A model generated the notes under the pieces. The model ran no database searches. It was given only the letters and a program-made list of their open reading frames with translations, and was not told the origin of the DNA. A DNA stretch of 6,060 bases from JAJPHJ01 sp035622315 (lineage in GTDB: Bacteria; Vulcanimicrobiota; Vulcanimicrobiia; Eremiobacterales; Eremiobacteraceae): assembly GCA_035622315.1 (NCBI GenBank), contig DASPVP010000149.1, forward strand, positions 1 to 6,060, read 5' to 3'. A program made the translations under genes and the position numbers. Shown piece after piece: positions 1 through 6,060 of the stretch (its first letter is position 1; each line of letters opens with the position of its first letter).

Positions 1-717
1 ATCAACGAGGCGCTGTACCACGCTGGCGTCGCGCAAAACGCGGCGGTCGAAGTGCTTCGGATCGATTCCGAGGTCCTCGAAGAGCGCGGCATCGAGGCGC
101 TCCAGGACGCGAGCGGCGTGCTCGTCGCGCCCGGCTTCGGCGCACGCGGCATCAAGGGTAAACTTCTCGCCATCCGTCATGCCCGCGAGAACAACATCCC
201 CTTCCTCGGGATCTGCTACGGCATGCAGCTGGCATGCGTGGAGTTCGCACGCAATGTCTGCGGCCTCGATAATGCCCACACGCGAGAAGTGGAGCCCGAA
301 ACGCCGTACCCCGTCATCGATTTCATGGAGAACCAGCGTAATTTGCAGGTCATGGGCGGCACGATGCGCTTGGGCGCGTATCCTTGCTCGCTCGTGCCCG
401 GGTCGCTCGCCCACCGCGCCTACGGACAGCTGGAGATCTCGGAGCGCCACCGTCATCGCTTCGAGTTCAACAACGCATATCGCGAGATCTTCGAACGCAA
501 GGGCATGGTGTTCTCCGGACACTATCGCGCTGCCGATCTCGTCGAGATCATCGAGCTGCCCTCGCACCCGTGGTTCTTGGGGACGCAGGCGCATCCCGAG
601 TTCAAGTCGCGACCCACGCGACCATCGCCGCTGTACGCGGGCTTCATCGAAGCCTGCTTGGCCTACGCGCGCGCTCGCGGCTCCGGACGCGAGCTCGGGC
701 GCGAGCGCACCGCCTAA
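1..717 (+). CDS. pyrG: CTP synthase, C-terminal glutamine amidotransferase domain (5'-partial)
   Basis: CTP synthase makes CTP from UTP, ATP and glutamine in the cytoplasm; this part is the class I glutaminase domain that releases ammonia. The frame is open from base 1, so the N-terminal amidoligase domain (about 300 residues in the family) lies upstream; 238 residues remain. Numbering from the window edge, the nucleophile Cys72 sits in LGICYGMQ and the catalytic His198/Glu200 in the HPEF motif near the end. Also visible are GGTMRLGAYPC (the conserved lid segment), ERHRHRFEFNN and VEIIELPSHPWF, all diagnostic of CTP synthase rather than other amidotransferases. The glycine-rich oxyanion strand reads VAPGFGARG where E. 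coli has VPGGFGYRG, and the nucleophile elbow has Tyr where E. coli has Leu. The C-terminus carries a short Arg-rich tail. The gene ends 13 bases before a glycosyltransferase start, suggesting co-transcription. The family assignment is secure. Confidence 0.97.
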   Translation: MNEALYHAGVAQNAAVEVLRIDSEVLEERGIEALQDASGVLVAPGFGARGIKGKLLAIRHARENNIPFLGICYGMQLACVEFARNVCGLDNAHTREVEPETPYPVIDFMENQRNLQVMGGTMRLGAYPCSLVPGSLAHRAYGQLEISERHRHRFEFNNAYREIFERKGMVFSGHYRAADLVEIIELPSHPWFLGTQAHPEFKSRPTRPSPLYAGFIEACLAYARARGSGRELGRERTA

Positions 718-730
718 GCCAGAGCTCGGC

Positions 731-1522
731 GTGCGAAGCGCCGACATCACCTTCGTCGTGCTCACCAAAGACGAGGCGCGCAACCTAGGCGATTGCTTGC
801 GGTCGTTGCCCCAAGGCGCCCACGCGCTTGTCTACGACGCGTTCTCCCGCGACGACACGCCAACGCTCGCGCGCGAGCTGGGGGCGACGGTCGCCCAGGC
901 TCCCTGGGCAGGGTACGTCGCGGCGCGGGCGGCCGCAGCCGATCTCGTCAACACGCCGTGGACCTTCATGCTGGACGCTGACGAGCGCGTGACCATCGCG
1001 CTGCGCGACGAGCTCGAGCACTTGGAAGCGGACCCCGGCACACTCGCCTACTCGGTACCGCGACGAAACTGGTTTTGCGGGCACTGGATCCGCTGCGCCG
1101 GCTGGTGGCCCGACCGCCTCGTACGGCTTTTCCGCACAGGCGTGGCGCAGGTGAAGCCGGGATCGCCGGCGTCCGAGGCGCCGATCCACGAGACTTGGCA
1201 TGTGCCCGGCGCAGTCGGCGTGCTATCGGAGCCGCTCGACCATTTCTCCTATCCTTCGGTCGAAGTCTACCGCGCCAAGTTTTCTCGCTATACGCAGATC
1301 GAGGCGCAAGCTACGCTAGCATCCGTTCCGGCGTTCGTGCGCGCCCTGCTGCTCGTGCCGGCGCGTCTTTTTTGGCTGCTGTTGGGCAGGGGTGGGCTTT
1401 CGGAAGGCTGGCGGGGCGCCTACGTGTGTTTGGGAAGCGCTGCGTATCCAGCCGCCGTCAAAGCGAAGGCGCTCGCGCTCGGACGCAAGGCGCCCGCCAG
1501 CACGATGCGAGCGCCCCGCTGA
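731..1522 (+). CDS. Family 2 glycosyltransferase, WaaE/KdtX-like
   Basis: Predicted GT-A fold inverting glycosyltransferase of 263 residues, likely adding a sugar to lipopolysaccharide core or another envelope glycan at the inner face of the membrane. The GTG at 731 is chosen because it places the family opening (ITFVVLTKDEARNL, residues 6-19) at the N-terminus; the frame stays open far upstream, but only as a shadow of pyrG. A metal/nucleotide-binding LDADER motif lies at residues 81-86 (Asp82, Asp84). The characteristic WIRCAGWWPDRLVRLFR block follows at about 119-135, and His153-Glu154 match the family HE pair. The last 70 residues are hydrophobic and basic (ALLLVPARLFWLLLGRGG and after), suggesting membrane association. 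The usual VVDSxSTD segment reads VYDAFSRDD. A weak AGAG ribosome site (721-724) lies 6 bases before the start. The stop overlaps the next start as TGATG. Donor and acceptor sugars cannot be told from sequence. Confidence 0.88.
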   Translation: MRSADITFVVLTKDEARNLGDCLRSLPQGAHALVYDAFSRDDTPTLARELGATVAQAPWAGYVAARAAAADLVNTPWTFMLDADERVTIALRDELEHLEADPGTLAYSVPRRNWFCGHWIRCAGWWPDRLVRLFRTGVAQVKPGSPASEAPIHETWHVPGAVGVLSEPLDHFSYPSVEVYRAKFSRYTQIEAQATLASVPAFVRALLLVPARLFWLLLGRGGLSEGWRGAYVCLGSAAYPAAVKAKALALGRKAPASTMRAPR

Positions 1523-2619
1523 TGGCTGTCGTCGCGCTCGACGCGCGTCTGACCCGGCAGATGTCCGTCGGCATGAAGTCCTACGTGCGCGAGCTCGTCG
1601 CGCGCGTGCCGCGGCACGCTCCCGGTTTGGAGTTCCTCGTCTTCGGCAATGAACCGTTTGAGAAGCTCGATGCGAACGCCAGCTTTCGCCCCGTGGGCGA
1701 GCGGGTCGCGCGCAACGGCGGCCTGGGCGAGCAGATCGCCTTTCCCCGCCTGCTCGAGCGCAGCGGCGCAGACCTCGTGCACCACATGAGCGTCTACGCG
1801 CCGCGCAAGGCGCGCTATCCGCACGTCTACACGATCCACGATCTCATCCATCTGCGTTTTCCGCGCTATTTCTCGTGGAAGGTGCCGCCGTATTATAAGC
1901 TGATCGTCGGCCCGGTCGCCAGATCCTCGCGCATGGTCATCACGGACGCGCAAGCGACGGTCGCCGACCTGCATGCGTTGCTCCACGTGCCTCTCGACCG
2001 CGTACGCGTGGTCCCTTTGGGGGCAACCGAAGCATTCGCCCTCGACGAACCGGAGCGGATCGTCCGCGCCGCGAGGGCAGCGCAGCGTTTCGGGCTCGAG
2101 CGCCCGTACTTCATCTATGCCGGAAATCATCGGCCGCACAAGAACATCCAGACGCTCGTGGAAGCGTGGCGAATGACGCAAGGAGCTTGCGATCTGGTGC
2201 TGACGGAAGAGGGTCCGTTCGGATTTGAGCTTGCCTCGGGCAAGAAGACGAACGGCCGGATCCTCGCTTTGGGCCGGATCTCACAAGAGGACCTCATCAA
2301 CCTTTACGCGGGCTGCGCCGGCGCGGTACAGCCGTCGTTGTACGAGGGGTTCGGGCTCGGCGCGCTTGAGGCGATGTGCGCTGGGGCGCCGGTCATCGTC
2401 GCGAGAACGCAGGCTTTGCTCGAACTCGTCGGATCAGCTAGTCTGACGTTTGGCCCGCACGATGGTCCCGAATTGGCTCGGCACATGGACGCACTGCTCG
2501 CCGATCCTGCGCTCGCACAACGGCTTCGCAACGCCGGACGCTCGCGGGCGAGAGACTTCTCCTGGGAACGCACGGCGCAGCTCACCGCAGCTGTGTATCA
2601 CGAGGCGCTCGCGTGTTGA
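1522..2619 (+). CDS. Family 4 glycosyltransferase (GT-B fold)
   Basis: Predicted retaining glycosyltransferase of 365 residues acting on an envelope or exopolysaccharide glycan in the cytoplasm. The ATG at 1522 shares its A with the preceding TGA stop, so translation is probably coupled. The N-terminal Rossmann half has the Gly-containing loop SVGMKSYVRELV near residues 14-25 and the common TIHDLIHLRFP motif (His106, Asp107). The C-terminal half begins near residue 195 with YAGNHRPHKNIQTLVEAW (Gly201, Lys207), the phosphate-contacting loop of GT4 enzymes. The nucleotide-sugar EX7E motif is PSLYEGFGLGALEAMCAGAP, with Glu275 and Glu283. Length is normal for a mannosyltransferase/WbaZ-like GT4. 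There is no signal peptide or membrane segment. The frame is open upstream to 1075, but that part overlaps the GT2 gene and carries no GT4 motif. Pairing with the upstream GT2 suggests consecutive sugar transfers in one pathway; the specific sugars are unknown. Confidence 0.92.
   Translation: MAVVALDARLTRQMSVGMKSYVRELVARVPRHAPGLEFLVFGNEPFEKLDANASFRPVGERVARNGGLGEQIAFPRLLERSGADLVHHMSVYAPRKARYPHVYTIHDLIHLRFPRYFSWKVPPYYKLIVGPVARSSRMVITDAQATVADLHALLHVPLDRVRVVPLGATEAFALDEPERIVRAARAAQRFGLERPYFIYAGNHRPHKNIQTLVEAWRMTQGACDLVLTEEGPFGFELASGKKTNGRILALGRISQEDLINLYAGCAGAVQPSLYEGFGLGALEAMCAGAPVIVARTQALLELVGSASLTFGPHDGPELARHMDALLADPALAQRLRNAGRSRARDFSWERTAQLTAAVYHEALAC
2602..2605 (+). promoter_or_regulatory. 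Ribosome binding site for the exported CuAO-N-like protein
   Basis: A GAGG tetramer lies 7 bases upstream of the GTG at 2613, inside the last codons of the glycosyltransferase gene. Spacing and sequence fit a Shine-Dalgarno site and favour GTG 2613 over the adjacent in-frame TTG at 2616. Its position inside the upstream gene fits coupled translation. Confidence 0.5.
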
Positions 2620-4154
2620 GGCGCGGCTTGGCCTTGACCCTGGTCGTCTTAGCGCTCTGCGGAGCGGCGCCTCGACCAATCCACGTCGTGGTGAACGGCA
2701 AGAGCCTACCGGCTGACTCCGTCACGCTGCTCGAGGGCAAAGTGTACGTGGGCGTTCGTGCGATCGGCGAAGGCTTGGGCGCCTATGTCACCACCAACGC
2801 CGCGGAAAAAAGCGTGACGATCACGACACTCCTACGCCAAGTCGTGCTGCACGTGGACGATACGCGAGCGATCGTCAATGGCGAAGAAGTCGTCCTACCT
2901 GCGCCGCCGCGCCGCAACGGCGCGAAAATCCTCTTACCGCTGCGCGCGCTCGGCCCCGTGTTCGGCGTCTCAGTGGTATACAAACCGGCGACGCACGGCG
3001 TTGTGGTGCTTTCTCAAAACACTAACGTCGGACCACAACCGACGTCCGTGGCCTCAGTGGCGAGCGCGACCTATTCGGGCAGCGTGTCGGCGATCGACAT
3101 GCAAGCGTCGCCGCCCACCTTGCGCTTTGTCACCGCATCTGGACAAGCCGTGACGGCGAGCGTCCCGTTGGACACGCCTATCGCGTTTCGAGATGTGCGC
3201 GGCGCGTTCACCGGCAACGGCAGTCTGTCGGCGGTGCGAGTCGGCGACACGCTCGTGGTCACGCTCGATGCGACCGGCAGGCTCGTCTCCATGGCGGATA
3301 TTTTCGCGAGCATCACCGGCACCATCGCGGCGGTATCCGACGACAGCATGGTGCTCACGAGCGGCCGGGTCGTCTCGGCAGCCCCGTCCGGTCAGACGAG
3401 CGTGACACTCGACGGTAAGGCCACTTCGTTCGGGTCATTGCGCGCGGGCGATGAGGTGACAGTGCGTGCAGATCCCGTGAGCGGCGCCGTTCACGACGTC
3501 GTGGCGCTCACCCCCGGCGGATACTCAACAGCCGCCACCGCTACGCCAAACCCGCAAGCGCCGGCTGGTACGCAGACCGTGGCCATCACGAGGGTGACAG
3601 ACAACGCGCAGCGGCCCTTGGCGAGCGGCGGCCTGCTGACGGTGTCGCTCGACGGCACGCCGGGCGGCCGCGCCGAGTTCGACGTCAGCGATGTTTTCGC
3701 GCACAACGCGATGCGCGAGACCAGGCCCGGCCACTACGAAGGTTCGTATCAGGCCTCGGTGGGCACGAACGTCACGAACGCGCCGATCCTCGTCCGCTTG
3801 GCGCTCGAGGGCCTCACGGCGCAGGCCGAGGCACCTGACCCGGCCACGATCATCACCACGCCGCCGAGCGTGCGCGAGACAGAACCCGGATCAAGCGCGG
3901 CCATAAACGTCCTGCGGCCGAACATCGTCGTGACCTTCCAGACCGTCGCGGACACGGGCATGGATGCGCAATCCTTAGAGATCTGGGTCGACGGGCAGGA
4001 CGTGAGCGGGGCGGCGACCCGCACGGCTTCCTTCATTTCCTACTATCCCGACCACGATTTGCGCCCCGGCCCGGTGGACGTCCGCATCAAAGGAACCGAT
4101 ATTGCTGGTAACGAGCTGAATTACGAGTGGTCGTTTGCGATAGCAGGCGGATGA
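2613..4154 (+). CDS. Exported protein with copper-amine-oxidase N-terminal-like domain, tandem beta modules and Ig-like C-terminus
   Basis: A 513-residue secreted or surface protein of unknown function. A Sec signal peptide is clear: RR at 3-4, then a hydrophobic core (about residues 5-19), with cleavage likely near GAA at 17-19. The Cys16 context LALC-G is a poor lipobox. Residues 23-133 match the copper amine oxidase N-terminal-like fold: two half repeats, each with NG, a VxVR/LLPLR strand, an aliphatic-Gly turn and a closing V-rich strand (VNGK 27-30, VRAIGEGLGA 48-57; VNGEE 88-92, LPLRALGPVFG 108-118). Despite the name, this domain binds no copper and is usually a surface or cell-wall-associated module. 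Residues 154-230 and 234-299 look like two related beta modules (GxhxAh...GDxhxV...Gxh), reminiscent of DUF5666. A Thr/Pro/Ala linker (300-320) leads to a region with GTPGGRAEFDVSDVF (348-362) and an Ig-like end (about 434-511). No catalytic domain is visible. It overlaps the preceding gene by 7 bases. Confidence 0.85.
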   Translation: MLRRGLALTLVVLALCGAAPRPIHVVVNGKSLPADSVTLLEGKVYVGVRAIGEGLGAYVTTNAAEKSVTITTLLRQVVLHVDDTRAIVNGEEVVLPAPPRRNGAKILLPLRALGPVFGVSVVYKPATHGVVVLSQNTNVGPQPTSVASVASATYSGSVSAIDMQASPPTLRFVTASGQAVTASVPLDTPIAFRDVRGAFTGNGSLSAVRVGDTLVVTLDATGRLVSMADIFASITGTIAAVSDDSMVLTSGRVVSAAPSGQTSVTLDGKATSFGSLRAGDEVTVRADPVSGAVHDVVALTPGGYSTAATATPNPQAPAGTQTVAITRVTDNAQRPLASGGLLTVSLDGTPGGRAEFDVSDVFAHNAMRETRPGHYEGSYQASVGTNVTNAPILVRLALEGLTAQAEAPDPATIITTPPSVRETEPGSSAAINVLRPNIVVTFQTVADTGMDAQSLEIWVDGQDVSGAATRTASFISYYPDHDLRPGPVDVRIKGTDIAGNELNYEWSFAIAGG

Positions 4155-4243
4155 GGCGAAATGACGTGGTAGGAAAAAGAAGCAAGATCTGGATTGTGAC
4201 CGCGATGCTCGCGGTCGCTGGCTGTTGCGGGCTTTTCGGGTGC
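4151..4243 (+). other. Lipoprotein signal peptide with two candidate lipoboxes
   Basis: The start of the DppA-like protein encodes a basic n-region, a hydrophobic stretch IWIVTAMLAVAG, then CCGLFGC. VAGC ending at Cys25 (4223-4225) fits the lipobox consensus fully. LFGC ending at Cys31 (4241-4243) has Phe at -2 but directly precedes the Ser/Gly/Gln-rich tether typical after the lipidated cysteine. I favour Cys25 on consensus, but either could be the lipidated residue. Confidence 0.7.
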
Positions 4244-5788
4244 TCCGGGTCGGGCTCGCAGGGGCAGGGCCAAGGCTCTACCCTCGTCTTTGGGCGCAAT
4301 CAAGATGCGGTGAGCCTCGACCCCGCGGTGGTCACCGATGGCATGTCACTCAACGTCGCGCGCGTCACCATGGAGGGGCTCACGGGATACAAGCTCGGCA
4401 CGTTCGACATCACGCCTGCGCTTGCGACCTCGTGGACCGTGACGCCAGACGGAAAGACCTGGAACTTCAAGCTGCGCCACGGCGTCAAGTTCCAAGACGG
4501 CACGCCCTTTGATGCGCAGGCGGTCAAGTTCAACTTCGATCGTTGGCGCCTGCTCAACGATCCATGGCACAAGCTCTTGCAAGGCAACTTGGACTACTCG
4601 TACTACGAGAGCCAGTTCGGCGGCTTTCCCGGCGTCATCTCAGACGTGCGCGTGCTTGCGCCGGACGAGGTGCAGTTCGTCTTGACGCGACCGTTTGCGC
4701 CGATGCTCGCCAACCTCGCGATGCCGGCCTTTTCGATCTCGTCGCCGACGGCCATGAAGCAAGAGGGGGAGAATTATTTCCGCGCGCCTGTCGGCACGGG
4801 TCCGTACCAGGTGACCGAGTGGGTCAAAGACGATCACATCACGATGAAGGCCTTCGCCGGCTATTGGGGCGACAAGGCCAAGATCCAGACGCTCATCTTC
4901 CGTGATATCCCGGATCCCTCGACGAGCTTGCTCGCGCTGCAGAAAGGCGACATCGACGGCTGGGAGTACCCGCGCCCGGATGATCTCGGGCCGCTGTCGC
5001 AAGACCACGACCTGACGATCTATCACCAGCCGCCGAACAACGTGCTCTACCTCGCGATGAACAACCAAAAGCCGCCGTTCACGAACGTGCTCGTGCGGCG
5101 CGCGATCAACGAAGCGATCGATGCGAACGAGATCGTGAAGAATTTCTACGATCCGTCGGCCGAGGTGGCCACGGATTTCTTGCCGCTTGCCGTGTGGCCG
5201 CATCCCAACCAGACGGCGTACGCCTACGACCCGGCCGACGCGCGGCGTCTTCTGGCAGAGGCGGGCCTACCCCACGGATTCAACACGACGCTCTGGTATA
5301 TGACGCTTCCACGGCCGTACGTGCCGGAGCCGCAGCGTGTGGCCGAGGCGATCCAAGCCGACTTGCGCGAGATCGGGATCAACGCCACACTCCAAGGCTT
5401 CGAGTGGGGACAGTTCCTCGAGAAGACCCAGCGCGGCGATCACGAGCTCGCGCTCGCAGGTTGGACAGGCGATAACGGCGATCCGGACAATTTCTTGTAC
5501 GCCATCCTCGACAAGGACAGCGCGATCCCGCCGGGCGCGCAAAACGTGTGCTTCTGGAAGGATGACGATTTCCACAACCTGATGATCGAGGCGCAGAACA
5601 CGACCGATCGCACGGAGCGCGCCAAGTACTACCTCGAGGCGTTGCAGCTCGTCCACGATCAAGCGCCGCTCGTACCGCTCGTGCACACCGGGCCGCCCAT
5701 CGTCTTCAAACGTTCGGTGCTCGGCTACATCGGCAACCCCGACAACTCCGAACCCTTCCAAGTGATGTCGATGGGTTCAGGCGACTAG
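4151..5788 (+). CDS. ABC importer substrate-binding lipoprotein, family 5, DppA-like (peptide binding)
   Basis: A 545-residue extracytoplasmic solute-binding protein that should capture short peptides and deliver them to a Dpp/Opp-type ABC permease. The N-terminus is a lipoprotein signal: basic n-region (KRSK, 9-12), hydrophobic core (13-24) and lipobox VAGC (Cys25), with a second possible one, LFGC (Cys31). A flexible Ser/Gly/Gln linker (32-43) follows. The family 5 fold covers about 44-540, with GKTWNFKLRHGVKFQDGTPF (DGTPF at 116-120), GTGPYQV (215-221), and GWTGDNGDPDNF at 437-448, which is nearly the same as in E. coli DppA. RPYVPEPQR (from Arg388) also matches DppA, where an Arg and an Asp in these regions hold the two ends of the dipeptide. 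ATG 4151 overlaps the previous stop as ATGA; GTG 4166 and GTG 4127 are alternatives. No permease or ATPase gene is adjacent, so it may serve a distant transporter. Substrate class is inferred from family similarity. Confidence 0.92.
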   Translation: MRRNDVVGKRSKIWIVTAMLAVAGCCGLFGCSGSGSQGQGQGSTLVFGRNQDAVSLDPAVVTDGMSLNVARVTMEGLTGYKLGTFDITPALATSWTVTPDGKTWNFKLRHGVKFQDGTPFDAQAVKFNFDRWRLLNDPWHKLLQGNLDYSYYESQFGGFPGVISDVRVLAPDEVQFVLTRPFAPMLANLAMPAFSISSPTAMKQEGENYFRAPVGTGPYQVTEWVKDDHITMKAFAGYWGDKAKIQTLIFRDIPDPSTSLLALQKGDIDGWEYPRPDDLGPLSQDHDLTIYHQPPNNVLYLAMNNQKPPFTNVLVRRAINEAIDANEIVKNFYDPSAEVATDFLPLAVWPHPNQTAYAYDPADARRLLAEAGLPHGFNTTLWYMTLPRPYVPEPQRVAEAIQADLREIGINATLQGFEWGQFLEKTQRGDHELALAGWTGDNGDPDNFLYAILDKDSAIPPGAQNVCFWKDDDFHNLMIEAQNTTDRTERAKYYLEALQLVHDQAPLVPLVHTGPPIVFKRSVLGYIGNPDNSEPFQVMSMGSGD

Positions 5789-5791
5789 GGC

Positions 5792-6060
5792 GTGGCAGAG
5801 AGCTGCATCTTCTGCGACATCGCGTCGGGCAAGGCAGGCGTGCCGCTCATCTACGAAGATGACACGGTCGTCGCGTTCAACGACATCCGGCCGATCGCGC
5901 CTTCCCACATCCTGGTCGTCCCGAGGGCTCATCACCCCACGCTGCTGGACGCGCAAAGCGACGCGGATGAGGCCCTGCTCGGCAAGCTTCTTCACGTGGC
6001 CGCCAAGGTGGCCCGCGAGCGGTTCGGTCCAGAGGCGGGGTTTCGTATAGCCATCAACAA
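5792..6060 (+). CDS. HIT (histidine triad) family protein, HinT-like (3'-partial)
   Basis: Small cytoplasmic nucleotide-binding hydrolase; HinT-type members cleave nucleoside phosphoramidates and acyl-AMPs. The frame starts at GTG 5792, 3 bases after the preceding stop, and runs open to the window end (89 complete codons of a protein normally 105-150 long). The N-terminus is typical: SCIFCDIASGKAGVPLIYEDD (from residue 4), AFNDIRPIAPSHILVVPRAHH (28-48), then the helix LLGKLLHVAAKVARERFG (62-79) and GFRIAINN. Cys5, Cys8 and a His of the pair at 47-48 could form the structural zinc site found in many HIT proteins. The catalytic HxHxH triad should lie just beyond base 6060 and cannot be checked. 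An AGG at 5779-5781, about 10 bases upstream, is a possible ribosome site; the AGGG at 5787-5790 is too close. It is likely co-translated with the binding-protein gene, although its function is unrelated to transport. Confidence 0.93.
   Translation, partial: MAESCIFCDIASGKAGVPLIYEDDTVVAFNDIRPIAPSHILVVPRAHHPTLLDAQSDADEALLGKLLHVAAKVARERFGPEAGFRIAIN

Noticed and set aside
179..730. Open frame extending the GT2 reading frame upstream through pyrG
   Set aside because: It overlaps conserved CTP synthase sequence in another frame and gives a Ser/Arg/Ala-rich translation without family motifs; the GT2 fold begins only at 731.
1075..1521. Open frame extending the GT4 gene upstream
   Set aside because: It overlaps conserved GT2 blocks (GWWPDRLVRLF, HE pair) and has an Arg/Ala-rich shadow composition; the GT4 fold begins at ATG 1522.
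1420..2181. Antisense open frame of 253 codons
   Set aside because: It lies opposite well-supported GT2 and GT4 genes, has no recognisable motif, and long antisense frames are expected in high-GC DNA with GC-rich third positions.
2613..2660. Lipobox at Cys16 of the exported CuAO-N-like protein
   Set aside because: The -1 residue is Leu rather than Gly, Ala or Ser, so a standard signal peptidase I site is more likely.
3764..3780. Short direct repeat of CACGAACG, twice
   Set aside because: It falls inside coding sequence for GTNVTN and is explained by codon use; two copies are not an array.
4245..4275. G-rich low-complexity stretch after the lipobox
   Set aside because: It encodes the Ser/Gly/Gln tether of a lipoprotein, a normal feature, so no separate regulatory structure is claimed.
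4640..5203. Antisense open frame of 187 codons
   Set aside because: It is opposite the conserved core of the binding protein, with an Arg/His/Val-rich translation typical of a shadow frame.
5267..5761. Antisense open frame of 164 codons
   Set aside because: It mirrors the conserved DppA-like C-terminal region and shows no domain or ribosome site.

Overview
The window is a high-GC (roughly two-thirds G+C, strongly GC-rich third codon positions) bacterial chromosomal segment. It is read entirely from the + strand as one compact run of six genes, both end genes being cut by the window edges. In order: the C-terminal glutaminase half of CTP synthase (pyrG, 1-717); a family 2 glycosyltransferase of the WaaE/KdtX-like type (731-1522); a family 4 glycosyltransferase (1522-2619); an exported protein with a copper-amine-oxidase N-terminal-like domain, two further beta-rich repeats and a C-terminal Ig-like region (2613-4154); a DppA-like peptide-binding lipoprotein of an ABC importer (4151-5788); and the N-terminal part of a HIT (histidine triad) nucleotide hydrolase (5792-6060).

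The junctions are +13, -1, -7, -4 and +3 nt. There is no room for a promoter or terminator between genes, so an operon with translational coupling is the simplest reading, and it probably extends past both edges. No gap longer than 13 bases lacks a gene. I see no RNA gene, mobile element, CRISPR array, phage gene or recombination site.

Functionally the run mixes nucleotide metabolism (CTP synthase, HIT hydrolase), envelope glycan assembly (two glycosyltransferases) and the cell surface (an exported multidomain protein and a binding lipoprotein). CTP feeds CMP- and CDP-activated precursors of lipids and surface sugars, so pyrG beside glycosyltransferases is sensible. The peptide-binding protein has no permease or ATPase beside it here.

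The organism cannot be named from this sequence. High GC, a WaaE-like enzyme typical of lipopolysaccharide makers, and a copper-amine-oxidase-N-like exported protein with extra beta domains recall under-cultured lineages such as Eremiobacterota (WPS-2), but this is a low-confidence impression. The least described item is the 513-residue exported protein; the rest are recognisable family members in an unusual mixture.
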